This document shows positions 35,970 to 44,080 of a stretch of DNA of 60,275 bases, piece after piece. The stretch covers positions 1 through 60,275 of the forward strand of contig JACCVY010000005.1 in assembly GCA_013697915.1 (NCBI GenBank), given 5' to 3'. Source of the stretch: Blastocatellia bacterium (lineage in GTDB: Bacteria; Acidobacteriota; Blastocatellia; Pyrinomonadales; Pyrinomonadaceae). The notes below the pieces were generated by a model. That model was not told the origin of the DNA, made no database searches, and saw only the letters and a list, made by a program, of their open reading frames with translations. Position 1 is the first letter of the stretch. The number at the start of each line of letters is the position of its first letter. The position numbers and the translations under genes are program-made.

Positions 35970-36872
35970 ATGTGGCTTATGCGGAAGGTCTTCTTTTCTA
36001 CTCTGTTGATTCTCTTGTGCGTCGTCGCGGTCCACGCGCAAGACCAGCAGTCTTCCGCGTGGGCTACCGACGTCGGCAGCCGCTACTGGGTTCAGCCGGA
36101 CATAGTCTATCAAGGCGCCAATAACGGTTTACTTAAACTCGATGTCTGGTATCAGCATGACGTAAAGACGCCGACTCCAACGCTGGTTTACTTCCATGGG
36201 GGCGGCTGGATCTTCGGTACTAAAGAGGGAAGTGTGTTGCAATTTTTGCCCTTTCTTGAAAAGGGTTGGACAGTCGTCAATGTCGAGTATCGTATGGCCA
36301 GCAATTCGTTGGCGCCCGCTGCAGTGGAAGACACACGCTGTGCGCTCCGGTGGGTTTACCGCAACGCCGCACAATGGCACTTCGATACCAGCAAGATTGT
36401 GTTGATGGGCCATTCGGCCGGCGGTCATCTTTCTTTGATTACAGGCATGCTGCCCGCGGGCACGGGGCTCGACAACCAGTGCTACAGCGAGGAAAAGCTG
36501 AACGTCGCTGCAATCATTAACTGGTATGGCATTGCTGACGTCAATGACTTGATCAAAGGCAGCAACTTGAAAAACTATGCTGTAATGTGGATGGGCAGTC
36601 AGCCGAACGCAGAAGAGATCGGCCGCCGCGTCTCACCTTTGACTTACGTACGTTCAGGCTTGCCGCCTATTCTGTCGATCCACGGTGACAAGGACGACGT
36701 CGTGCCTTACAGCCAATCCTTACGCTTGCACGACGCACTCGAAAAAGCGAAAGTGCCAAATCAATTACTCACAATTAAAGACGGTGGACATGGTGGTTTT
36801 CCGCAGACTGATTACGTAAGAAGTTATCAGACTATCTGGACGTTCTTACGGCAGAATAAGATTGTTCAGTAG
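35970..36872 (+). CDS. Exported esterase (BD-FAE-like alpha/beta hydrolase)
   Basis: Protein of 300 residues with a signal peptide (VFFSTLLILLCVVAVHAQ). The oxyanion motif HGGGWIFG and nucleophile elbow GHSAGGHLS are clear, with an acid in SIHGDKDDVVPYS and His in DGGHGGFP, as in the feruloyl-esterase/carboxylesterase group. ATG 35970 is preceded by an AGGA; an earlier in-frame start at 35853 includes the palindromic repeats and is rejected. It probably deacylates glycan in the periplasm, alongside the first esterase. Confidence 0.83.
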   Translation: MWLMRKVFFSTLLILLCVVAVHAQDQQSSAWATDVGSRYWVQPDIVYQGANNGLLKLDVWYQHDVKTPTPTLVYFHGGGWIFGTKEGSVLQFLPFLEKGWTVVNVEYRMASNSLAPAAVEDTRCALRWVYRNAAQWHFDTSKIVLMGHSAGGHLSLITGMLPAGTGLDNQCYSEEKLNVAAIINWYGIADVNDLIKGSNLKNYAVMWMGSQPNAEEIGRRVSPLTYVRSGLPPILSIHGDKDDVVPYSQSLRLHDALEKAKVPNQLLTIKDGGHGGFPQTDYVRSYQTIWTFLRQNKIVQ

Positions 36873-36876
36873 AAGC

Positions 36877-36975
36877 TTGGGGTCTTTGGTCTTGGGACAT
36901 CGGCCTTTGTTGCTTCTGGGCTCAAACATTCAAATCCAAAGACCTGGGACCCAAGACCAAAATACCCAAGACCCA
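36877..36975. repeat. GGTCTTTGGTCTTGGG inverted low-complexity repeat
   Basis: The left arm GGGGTCTTTGGTCTTGGGA (about 36879-36897) is complementary to degenerate CCAAAGACC, CCCAAGACC and CCCAAGACCC units at about 36936-36975. The element ends five bases before the next start codon. A related element lies at 45315-45404. Confidence 0.65.
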
Positions 36976-36980
36976 ATGGC

Positions 36981-38225
36981 ATGAAAATCACTGACATCCG
37001 ACCCACAACCGTAACCGTCCCCTTGGAAGCCCCGCTGCGTCATGCCAATGGCTGCCATTGGGGGCGCTTTGTCCGCACCATTGTCGAGGTCGACACCGAT
37101 GAAGGAATCACCGGACTCGGCGAAATGGGTGGAGGCGGTGAGTCAGCTGAAGCCGTGTTTCGCGCGATGAAGAATTATCTGGTTGGTCACGATCCGGCGC
37201 GCATTGAGCAGATGCGCTACCTGATCGCGAACCCGACCGCGTCGCTTTACAATAACCGCACGCAAATCTTAGCGGCGCTCGAGTTTGCCTGTCTCGACAT
37301 TCTCGGAAAGAAGTGGGATGTTCCAGTCTCTGAAATACTTGGCGGGCGTTTGCAGGAGCGAGTGCCATTCGCGTCATACCTGTTTTTCCGTTATCCAAAT
37401 TCTAATGATGGTTCGGGTGAAGTGCGCACCATCGAGCAACTCGTGGCGCACGCGCGCGAATTGAAGGACCGTTACGGCTTCACGTCACACAAGCTAAAGG
37501 GCGGAGTGTTCGCTCCGGAATATGAGCTCGAGTGCTACCGAGCGATCGCTGCGGCGCTCGATGGTGACCGTTTTCGTTTCGACCCGAACGCGGTCTGGTC
37601 AACCGAGCAAGCCATCTGGTTCGGGCAAGCCATCGAAGATATTAAGAACGATTACCTCGAGGATCCTGTCTTTGGTCTGAATGGTATGCGCCGGACGCGC
37701 GATAAGGTGCGCATGCCACTTGCGACCAATACTGTGGTGGTTGGTTTCGAGCAGCTCGCGGCAAATGCGCTCAATACCGCTGTTGACGTGATCCTTCTCG
37801 ATACGACTTTCTGGGGCGGTATCCGTCAATGCGTTAAGGCGGCGGGCGTGTGCGAGACGTTTCAATTGGGCGTGGCTGTCCACTCTTCAGGTGAGTTGGG
37901 TATTCAACTCGCGACGATGCTGCACCTCGGTGCCGTGATTCCGAATCTCTCTTTTGCAGCGGACGCGCATTACCACCAGCTCACCGACGATATAATCGAA
38001 GGTGGCAAGTTCAAGTATGATGGAGGCACCATCAAGGTGCCCGATGGACCGGGACTGGGTGTGAAGTTGAACCGCGACAAGCTCGAGGAGTACAGCGAGT
38101 TATATAAACGTCTGGGCAGCTACCCTTACGATCAAGATCCACTCAGGCCGGGATGGACTCCAACTATTCCTAATAATCGTTGGGCTGATCCGAGAGACGA
38201 CCGCACGCCGTATATACAACTTTGA
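36981..38225 (+). CDS. Glucarate-dehydratase-like enolase-superfamily protein
   Basis: Mandelate racemase/enolase superfamily member of 414 residues. The KxK catalytic motif is in SHKLKGGVF, the metal ligands lie in FDPNAVW and LEDPVFG, the third segment PLATNTVVV matches the glucarate-dehydratase loop, and the catalytic His is in [13 protein letters not shown]. The C-terminal motif [11 protein letters not shown] is family-typical. Family members dehydrate sugar acids to 2-keto-3-deoxy acids. The exact sugar acid cannot be inferred. It is followed by KDG-type kinase and aldolase genes, which supports a dehydratase role. No Shine-Dalgarno is seen; the ATG directly follows the low-complexity repeat. 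Confidence 0.85.
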   Translation: MKITDIRPTTVTVPLEAPLRHANGCHWGRFVRTIVEVDTDEGITGLGEMGGGGESAEAVFRAMKNYLVGHDPARIEQMRYLIANPTASLYNNRTQILAALEFACLDILGKKWDVPVSEILGGRLQERVPFASYLFFRYPNSNDGSGEVRTIEQLVAHARELKDRYGFTSHKLKGGVFAPEYELECYRAIAAALDGDRFRFDPNAVWSTEQAIWFGQAIEDIKNDYLEDPVFGLNGMRRTRDKVRMPLATNTVVVGFEQLAANALNTAVDVILLDTTFWGGIRQCVKAAGVCETFQLGVAVHSSGELGIQLATMLHLGAVIPNLSFAADAHYHQLTDDIIEGGKFKYDGGTIKVPDGPGLGVKLNRDKLEEYSELYKRLGSYPYDQDPLRPGWTPTIPNNRWADPRDDRTPYIQL

Positions 38226-38228
38226 AAA

Positions 38229-38266
38229 GTATTGTCAACTTAACCTCATGAAAAGATTCTAAACAG
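38229..38266 (+). repeat. 38-nt conserved post-stop element, copy 2
   Basis: Begins three bases after the dehydratase stop codon. It matches the reverse complement of 18234-18271 at 33 of 38 positions. It lies 75 bases upstream of the kinase start, so a regulatory role for the kinase or a 3'-UTR role for the dehydratase are both possible. Confidence 0.75.
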
Positions 38267-38340
38267 ACTTGCTATCATTCACCTGCTCGTCCCGAGGCTC
38301 GAACCTGCTAACGTCGAGAGCGCGACGAGCTAACATCAAA

Positions 38341-39444
38341 ATGGCGGAAGCATTGCACATCAAAGCGAAGAAGAATTGCCGCTGGGACTGCGTCTCCATG
38401 GGTGAGGTCATGCTTAGGCTCGATCCCGGCGATAATCGGATTCACACAACTCGAGGTTTCCGCGTCTGGGAAGGCGGCGGCGAGTATAACGTCGCCCGCG
38501 GACTAAAGCGTTGCTTCGGACTCGATACGACTATCGTTACGGCACTTGTCGATAATCCTGTCGGACGTCTCGTGCAAGACTTAATCTATCAGGGCGGAGC
38601 AGATCAGTCGCACGTTCGCTGGGTCAACCACGACGGTGTCGGGCGCGCGGTGCGTAATGGGTTGAACTTCACGGAACGCGGATATGGAGTGCGTGCCGCC
38701 CTGGGTTGCTCCGACCGCGGTCACACGGCGGTCTCACAACTTCGTCCTGGTGACATCGACTGGGAAAAGATTTTCGGCGAGGAGGGCGCACGCTGGTTCC
38801 ACACCGGCGGCATCTTTTGCGCGCTATCTGAAACCACGCCAGCAGTCGCTAAAGAAGCAATGGAGGCCGCAAAGCGCTACGGGACGATCATTTCTTTCGA
38901 TCTGAACTACCGGGAGAGCCTCTGGCAGTCGATTGGCGGCAAGGCGCGCGCGCGTGAGGTTAACCGAGAACTGGCCTTCCTCGTGGACGTGATGCTCGGG
39001 AATGAAGAGGACTTCACCGCCTGCTTGGGTTTTAACGTCGAAGGAATGGATGAACATTTCTCGAAATTCGACGCGAGCAACTTCCGCAACATGATCGAGC
39101 GCGCCGTTGCAGCGTTTCCCAACCTCAAGATAGTTGCCACGACGCTGAGAAATGCGAGGACGGCTACGATAAACGACTGGAGCGCCATCTGCTACGTTGA
39201 CGGCGAACTTTATGAGGCACCGACCCGAGAGAATTTGGAAATCTATGATCGCATCGGTGGCGGCGACAGTTTCGCCTCAGGACTAATCTATGGATTCCTG
39301 GTGGAAAAGGGTCCGCAGTGGGCAGTTGAATGCGGGGCTGCTCACGGAGCCCTGGCCATGACCACTCCGGGCGATACGACGATGGCGACGCTCTCCGAAG
39401 TCGAGCGCGTAATGAAGGGCGGCAAAGCACGAGTGGTCCGGTAA
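38341..39444 (+). CDS. PfkB-family sugar kinase (2-keto-3-deoxygluconate type)
   Basis: Ribokinase/PfkB kinase of about 367 residues. The N-terminal segment WDCVSMGEVMLRLDPGDN and the substrate motif FRVWEGGGEYNVARGL are visible. The C-terminal signature is DRIGGGDSFASGLIYG, with the catalytic Asp in GGGDS. The chosen ATG starts MAEALHIKAKKN; an earlier in-frame start at 38269 extends into the intergenic repeat. Placement between the dehydratase and the aldolase supports phosphorylation of a 2-keto-3-deoxy acid to KDPG. Confidence 0.88.
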   Translation: MAEALHIKAKKNCRWDCVSMGEVMLRLDPGDNRIHTTRGFRVWEGGGEYNVARGLKRCFGLDTTIVTALVDNPVGRLVQDLIYQGGADQSHVRWVNHDGVGRAVRNGLNFTERGYGVRAALGCSDRGHTAVSQLRPGDIDWEKIFGEEGARWFHTGGIFCALSETTPAVAKEAMEAAKRYGTIISFDLNYRESLWQSIGGKARAREVNRELAFLVDVMLGNEEDFTACLGFNVEGMDEHFSKFDASNFRNMIERAVAAFPNLKIVATTLRNARTATINDWSAICYVDGELYEAPTRENLEIYDRIGGGDSFASGLIYGFLVEKGPQWAVECGAAHGALAMTTPGDTTMATLSEVERVMKGGKARVVR

Positions 39445-39469
39445 GAAAGTAATTGTGTCGAGATTGGCA

Positions 39470-39546
39470 GGACAGGCATTCCTGCTTTTCGAAAATATGT
39501 GCAGAAGCCGCTCATGTGGGAGATGCACGGACACGAATACCTGTCC
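39470..39546. repeat. GGACAGGTATTC inverted repeat
   Basis: Arms GGACAGGCATTC (39470-39481) and GAATACCTGTCC (39535-39546) are complementary at 11 of 12 positions, in the kinase-aldolase spacer. It is another member of the intergenic inverted-repeat collection in this window. Confidence 0.65.
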
Positions 39547-39569
39547 TAACCTCGAGCAGGAGAATTTGA

Positions 39570-40232
39570 ATGAATAGACAGGGCGTTTTGCGTCGCATCA
39601 ATGAAATTGGTGTCGTTCCTGTGGTGCGAGCCGCATCTCCCGAAGAAGCAATTCAGGTTATCGAAGCAATCAAGATGGGTGGCCTTTCCATTCTGGAAAT
39701 TACGATGACTGTGCCACACGCGGTAAAAGTGATCGAAGAGGTTGTGGATCGCTATGGCGGTGAAGTAGTCGTGGGAGCTGGCACCGTACTGGATCCCGAA
39801 ACTGCTCGTGCTTGCATTCTCGCGGGCGCGAGCTTCGTCGTTAGTCCGTCTTTCAACCTCCACACGATAGAGTTATGCCGTCGTTACTCTATTGCAGTTT
39901 TCGCTGGTGCGTTGACGCCAACGGAGGTAGTGACTGCATGGCAGGCAGGCGCCGACGCCGTCAAGGTTTTCCCTTGTGGCGCCGTCGGCGGCGCAAAGTA
40001 TCTGGCTTCGCTCAAGGCGCCCTTGCCGCAGATCGAGATGATTCCGACGGGCGGCGTCTCACTGGCGACGGCAGCAAGTTTCATGGCCGCTGGCGCGTTT
40101 GCACTTGGCGTCGGTGCCGACCTTGTCGACATAACGGCGATTCGATCAGGAGAGCCAGAAAAAGTGACGCAGGCAGCGCGCGCTTACGTTGCGGCCGTCG
40201 GAGACGCGCGAGGCTCTCTTTCGCCTAGGTAG
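39570..40232 (+). CDS. eda: 2-keto-3-deoxy-6-phosphogluconate aldolase
   Basis: KDPG/KHG-type class I aldolase of 220 residues. The Schiff-base Lys is in ADAVKVFPCGAVGG, the Glu of the active site in SILEITMTVPHA, and the phosphate-binding loop in PTGGVSLATAA. It cleaves KDPG-type acids into pyruvate and glyceraldehyde 3-phosphate. AGGAG precedes the ATG at the right spacing. It is the last gene of the plus-strand sugar island. Confidence 0.93.
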   Translation: MNRQGVLRRINEIGVVPVVRAASPEEAIQVIEAIKMGGLSILEITMTVPHAVKVIEEVVDRYGGEVVVGAGTVLDPETARACILAGASFVVSPSFNLHTIELCRRYSIAVFAGALTPTEVVTAWQAGADAVKVFPCGAVGGAKYLASLKAPLPQIEMIPTGGVSLATAASFMAAGAFALGVGADLVDITAIRSGEPEKVTQAARAYVAAVGDARGSLSPR

Positions 40233-40565
40233 CATTTTGATTATTCTTGGCACGCTGCTGATTCTGAAGGTGCGTTTTAGCTTCACGCTCAGTGCGAAAA
40301 GACTTTGAGAAGTAGCGGCGTCGGCCGTTGCTGTGTGCTCAATACGAGCGTCGTGGTTCCTTACCATTCATTACCATCCGATATCCGCGGCATCCAGTTA
40401 TTTTTGTCGACATAAGCCCGGATGGAGACGCGAACGTTTGTTGTCACGGACTAATCAGATCACAGAGTCGCCCCTGAATCGCTATCGCAAGATCGCGCAC
40501 TGTTTTGGTTGCAATTCAGCTTATGATTAGACTTCCGACATTGGGCTTCAAATTGTTGTCGTCAT
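40233..40565. other. Convergent gap at the right edge of the sugar island
   Basis: This 333-base region between convergent eda and the TDT gene holds no supported gene. On the minus strand, 40223-40325 gives a 37-residue open fragment with RYFSKSFRTEREAKTHLQ, which has a coding flavour but no start and no wider support. Confidence 0.3.
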
Positions 40566-41624
40566 TCAAGGGTTACGAACTATCGAGGCGGCACTTGTTC
40601 TCCGTCCCATTAGATTGTGAATTAGCCCGACAAAAGCGGCGAGCCACGCCGCGAGTGCAACGAAAACGAAGTAGCGTGGGATGAACAGCAACGGCTCAAA
40701 GCTGATCGCCTTCGACAGTTGAAAAGTACAGACCGTGTACATCCCGAGCGGGAATACCATGCCCCAGTACTGTGGCTCATAGCGGAGAGGAAAACGCTTG
40801 TAGATGTGGCGCCAGAATCCGAGTATGAACAGCAACGGAATCCACCAGGTGCCCGCCGCCCAGAAGAACAAAGTGAATCCTTTGAGAAATGATGAAATCT
40901 CTCCGAGAAAGCTCCACTCGGGGGCGGCGATAATGAGCCGTGCTCCGGCTAGAGTGGTGATGGCGACTGCGCCCATGTTGATCCAATAAGGCGGAGTAAG
41001 CGTTACGGTCGTCAGTTTGACGAACGTGAAGCGGTAAAAGATAAGCGTGATGAGCAACAAGTAAAGCATGCAGCCGAGCAGAAACATGCAGAGCGTGAAG
41101 AACAGCAACGACTCACGGTGGGCGGTAAAGTAATCTGCCAGCAGCGTTCCTAAGACAGAAATTGATTGTGTTGCTACTGTCGCCAGCAACCACGTACCGC
41201 TGATTCCGGTTTCCAATGGAGGTTTATCCTCCCGCACCGTCACCGCGGTGAAGAAGGTGTACATGATTAGTATCCAGAGCAAGAATCCGATGAACCAAAG
41301 AACAGCCGCTGCTCTGTACTGTCCGGCGACGATCACTAACTGACTGCCGAGCACGCAGGTTCCGGCGACGACCGTGAAAAAACCGGGACCGCGAGCATGG
41401 TCCATGATGTCTGCTTTAACGCGCGGGAAGAAACGTACCAGACGAATCAGCAGCAATAACCAAAGAATAAGGTAGGCGATCAGATTTATTGCCAGCAGCA
41501 ACCACGCCGCTGGTTTCATCTTCAGTTGAAACGCGGCGATGGATATGATTCCCGTCGCCATCACCAGGGCGAAGTATCCTGGAAACAAGTTGGCCGCTGC
41601 CGCGCTAACCTTGCCGTTCTTCAT
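40566..41624 (-). CDS. TDT-family transporter (TehA/Mae1/Ssu1-like)
   Basis: Inner-membrane protein of 352 residues with about ten hydrophobic helices. The N-terminal segment NLFPGYFALVMATGIISIA and the RGPGFFTVVAGTCVLGSQL loop are typical of the tellurite-resistance/dicarboxylate transporter family, whose members export dicarboxylates, sulfite or small anions. Bases 41036-41081 (part of LLGCMLYLLLIT) are duplicated at 18089-18134 on the other side of the island. The gene is intact. It is the last gene of the long minus-strand run led by the redox operon. Confidence 0.85.
   Translation of the reverse strand: MKNGKVSAAAANLFPGYFALVMATGIISIAAFQLKMKPAAWLLLAINLIAYLILWLLLLIRLVRFFPRVKADIMDHARGPGFFTVVAGTCVLGSQLVIVAGQYRAAAVLWFIGFLLWILIMYTFFTAVTVREDKPPLETGISGTWLLATVATQSISVLGTLLADYFTAHRESLLFFTLCMFLLGCMLYLLLITLIFYRFTFVKLTTVTLTPPYWINMGAVAITTLAGARLIIAAPEWSFLGEISSFLKGFTLFFWAAGTWWIPLLFILGFWRHIYKRFPLRYEPQYWGMVFPLGMYTVCTFQLSKAISFEPLLFIPRYFVFVALAAWLAAFVGLIHNLMGRRTSAASIVRNP
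41036..41081 (+). repeat. 46-nt direct repeat, right copy
   Basis: Same orientation and 45/46 identical to 18089-18134. It lies inside the intact TDT coding sequence, which suggests this copy is the original and the left one was duplicated or left behind during island insertion. Confidence 0.9.
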
Positions 41625-41634
41625 CTTTGTTTCA

Positions 41635-41871
41635 CTAGATCAAAGGCAATCCAAAATCCTGAACGCCGGGACTCTCCTTCTCAGCCTCTTCATCACAGCG
41701 TTTGCAGTCTAGCTCAAAGCCAATGCGCGAGGCGCGACCAGCCTCGGTTTGAACCCAGGACCGTGTTGTGAGCGGTGGGTTGTGGCGCACATGTTGAAAA
41801 TGTCCACACTTAAGCTCAGCACGCCAATCGCCTTGCTCATCGGTATCAAACCCTCTGATTTGCTGTTTCAC
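41635..41871 (-). CDS. DUF3565 small protein
   Basis: Protein of 78 residues with the DUF3565 features: IRGFDTDEQGDWRAELKCGH near the N-terminus, then QHVRHNPPLTTRSWVQTEAGR and the Cys pair LDCKRCDEE. The three Cys and two His could bind a metal. Function unknown. It starts 11 bases from the TDT gene on the same strand and 20 bases after the cupin gene, so all are likely co-transcribed. Confidence 0.83.
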   Translation of the reverse strand: MKQQIRGFDTDEQGDWRAELKCGHFQHVRHNPPLTTRSWVQTEAGRASRIGFELDCKRCDEEAEKESPGVQDFGLPLI

Positions 41872-41891
41872 GAAGCGCTTCCAGGAGAATG

Positions 41892-42230
41892 CTACGCCCG
41901 GATCATGATGAGCAGCATTTTGAACTTAGTTGCTGCCTTCACCGCATGAGGTTGATTCGCCGGCAGGATAATCGTCTCCCCTTGACGCACTTTGAAACTC
42001 TCGCCAGCGATCTCGATGTCCGCCTCTCCGTCTGTGACTACCACAAGTGCATCGAATGGCGCGGTGTGCTCGCTGAGGCCCTCGCCCACGTCAAACGCGA
42101 AGAGGGTAACGGTGCCGCCCTTGTTCTTCAGCATGACACGGCTCACGATAGACCCATCCTGGTATTGCAACAGGTCAACGAGTTGCTTGACCTCGGCAGA
42201 TCGAATCAAACTTTGATCTTGATCACTCAT
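41892..42230 (-). CDS. Cupin-domain protein
   Basis: Single-domain cupin of 112 residues. The first cupin motif segment is FDVGEGLSEHTAPFDALVVV and the second LPANQPHAV. The His in SEHTAP and HAV suit metal binding, though the full HxH pair is reduced. The start ATG 42230 is preferred over an in-frame codon at 42308 that would overlap the methyltransferase. Small cupins of this type often accompany stress or redox genes; the substrate is unknown. Confidence 0.8.
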   Translation of the reverse strand: MSDQDQSLIRSAEVKQLVDLLQYQDGSIVSRVMLKNKGGTVTLFAFDVGEGLSEHTAPFDALVVVTDGEADIEIAGESFKVRQGETIILPANQPHAVKAATKFKMLLIMIRA

Positions 42231-42282
42231 AATGGTTGATTTACTCAAGTCGGCACAACTTATCAAAAGTGCTGTTAGGTGT

Positions 42283-43086
42283 TCAGCGTTTGCTGACGGT
42301 AATGGCAACAGCCCCTAATTGTTTGCGGTGGCGCCGAAAGACGGACCTCATCTCGAGGACTCGCCCTCGAGCCTCTGAATCACGAAGTAGATTCCAGGCA
42401 AAGCGCAACGCGCCGGCTAAGCCTTCGTCACGAATGAGTCGGCCTGGCTCCAATAAGCTCATAGAGGCCGTGTCCACTGATTGAACTTCGAATCCTTCGG
42501 ACTCTAAAAGCGAGCGCCACTCTGAAATGGCCAGCGGCCTTACGCCATGATGGACAACACCCGTCAGTGCTCTTTCGGTTTCTCTTTTCGCATTCTCGTC
42601 GAGATTATCCGACACGAGGCACATCTCATGAATGCCGTACCGACCACCGCTCTTAAGTAGACGATAAGCCTCCCGCACGATCTGGCGCTTCATCTCTTCA
42701 GTCTGCATCGTGAGCATCGCCTCGCCATAAACGACCGTTGAGCTGTGGTCGGGAAGACCCGTGTCCGAGGCGCTTCCGACAACACAACGTTGTCGCTCTC
42801 CCTTGAGAAATCCACTGACAATTTTCGCTGCCGCTGGGTCCCGCTCGACGGCAGTATAGGAGGCTGGGGCTAACTCGAGCGTGAGTCGAGCCGTAACGCC
42901 CATGCCGGGCGCGAACTCAACCACGTTATCCGTGCCTTGGATACGAAGCGCGTCCAGCATGCGCCGAGTGAGTTGCATGCCGCCCGGTCGGAGCACGCGT
43001 TTACCTAAGCGGGCTAAGACCCAGTGACCCGGCATCTTCTCAGTCTTTAGTCCTTTGCCTATGGCAAGTGTGGTAGTGTTTTCCAA
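42283..43086 (-). CDS. Class I SAM-dependent methyltransferase
   Basis: Methyltransferase of 267 residues with the Rossmann motif VVEFAPGMGVTARLTLELAP (motif I, near 55-74), acidic post-I residue in YTAVERDPAA, and a motif IV-like VVYGEAMLTMQ. The start is a TTG at 43086 supported by AAGGAG six bases upstream. The acceptor is unknown. It follows the hemerythrin gene by 148 bases in the same orientation. Confidence 0.78.
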   Translation of the reverse strand: MENTTTLAIGKGLKTEKMPGHWVLARLGKRVLRPGGMQLTRRMLDALRIQGTDNVVEFAPGMGVTARLTLELAPASYTAVERDPAAAKIVSGFLKGERQRCVVGSASDTGLPDHSSTVVYGEAMLTMQTEEMKRQIVREAYRLLKSGGRYGIHEMCLVSDNLDENAKRETERALTGVVHHGVRPLAISEWRSLLESEGFEVQSVDTASMSLLEPGRLIRDEGLAGALRFAWNLLRDSEARGRVLEMRSVFRRHRKQLGAVAITVSKR

Positions 43087-43234
43087 TTCCGTCTCCTTAT
43101 GCGCACAGAAAGATCCCCCAAGTGATTCAGCAATGACTGTGCCGTTGATTCCTGCCCAGTTTTTGTAGGACTTGTCGGATGAGTTGCGAGAATTGACGGA
43201 ATGATCGCGGAATTCTACGCGTTGGGCAGAACAA

Positions 43235-43792
43235 CTATCGATCGAATTCGATCCCTATCTTAGCAATTCGGGGAGGAATATTTTCCAGTTCGTTCTGTAG
43301 GCGATCAAACAGCCTGCCGACCGTTTGCTGATCAAAAAGTAACGACGGCCAAACATAAGTTTGCGTCTCTTCCAGACGGTTGTGAACTTCCAGACGCTTC
43401 GCGATTGTAGTCAGGCGCTGCCGCAAGTCGCCAGCTTCTTCGTCGCTCACCAGTTGGCTCCCTGTCATCTCGCGCATAACCTTGATCATTAGCGCAAGTT
43501 CCGTCATGAAAAAATCGTGATCTGAGCGCAAACGCAAGAGTAGGCTGTGTGCCTCCTCGAAAGTGGGCAAACTGCCTTTGCCGGTAAAGAGCGAAGGAGC
43601 AGCATTGGCGAGAGCAGGAAAGAGATGCAGATTCTCGGCGCGAATGTGAACTGCCAGGCGAGCCCAGAAGAGATCGAGCAACTCGAACGCACGAGCAATG
43701 TTCGGCTTTGCTAACTCCGCGTCGAGTTCAGCGAGTAGGTGGGCCAGCGAAGCGTGGTCGTCTTCCAGGAGAGACTCGACTGGGTTCTTCAT
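43235..43792 (-). CDS. Hemerythrin-domain protein
   Basis: Cytosolic four-helix di-iron protein of 185 residues. The iron-ligand His/Glu pattern is in LLEDDHASLA, IRAENLHLFPAL, LRSDHDFFM and EVHNRLEETQTYVWP. Such domains sense or bind O2, NO or related species. Its start overlaps the stop of the small membrane-protein gene by ATGA, indicating translational coupling in the redox operon. Role in oxygen or NO protection of the redox enzyme is inferred. Confidence 0.87.
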   Translation of the reverse strand: MKNPVESLLEDDHASLAHLLAELDAELAKPNIARAFELLDLFWARLAVHIRAENLHLFPALANAAPSLFTGKGSLPTFEEAHSLLLRLRSDHDFFMTELALMIKVMREMTGSQLVSDEEAGDLRQRLTTIAKRLEVHNRLEETQTYVWPSLLFDQQTVGRLFDRLQNELENIPPRIAKIGIEFDR

Positions 43793-44067
43793 CGTTTCAA
43801 GTAGCCGGAACTAGTGAAACGACGCGAGGCCGGACGCCACCAGAAAATCAGCGTAAGAGTAACGACAAAGCAGATGCCCGAAGCAACAACGAGCGGCAGC
43901 AATGCCGAAAAGCGATGCGCCAGCGCAGCTTCGACGGTGGCGGCGAGAATCCAGAGCTGCGCGACGTTGACCATCACGAGCAGGATGAGTCGCGCCTGGG
44001 CCACAGCCGTTCGGCCTTTGCCGGCGAGATTGTGAATGGGTCGCGCTTTGATTTGTTCGCTTTGCAT
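43789..44067 (-). CDS. Small two-helix membrane protein
   Basis: Protein of 92 residues. The basic N-terminus MQSEQIKARPIHNLAGKGR is followed by hydrophobic helices LILLVMVNVAQLWILAATV and LLPLVVASGICFVVTLTLIF, and a basic tail. The start was chosen as the first ATG after the Rieske stop, which lies 13 bases upstream. A longer frame overlaps the Rieske gene and is rejected. It is coupled to hemerythrin by ATGA. No family name is certain; similar small subunits sit in respiratory operons, so it may be a structural membrane subunit. Confidence 0.65.
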   Translation of the reverse strand: MQSEQIKARPIHNLAGKGRTAVAQARLILLVMVNVAQLWILAATVEAALAHRFSALLPLVVASGICFVVTLTLIFWWRPASRRFTSSGYLKR

Positions 44068-44080
44068 TCTTTGTTTCGAA

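Noticed and set aside
40223-40325. Minus-strand fragment with RYFSKSFRTEREAKTHLQ
   Set aside because: Looks somewhat like a zinc-finger or helical protein tail but is only 37 residues, without a start, and overlaps the end of eda.
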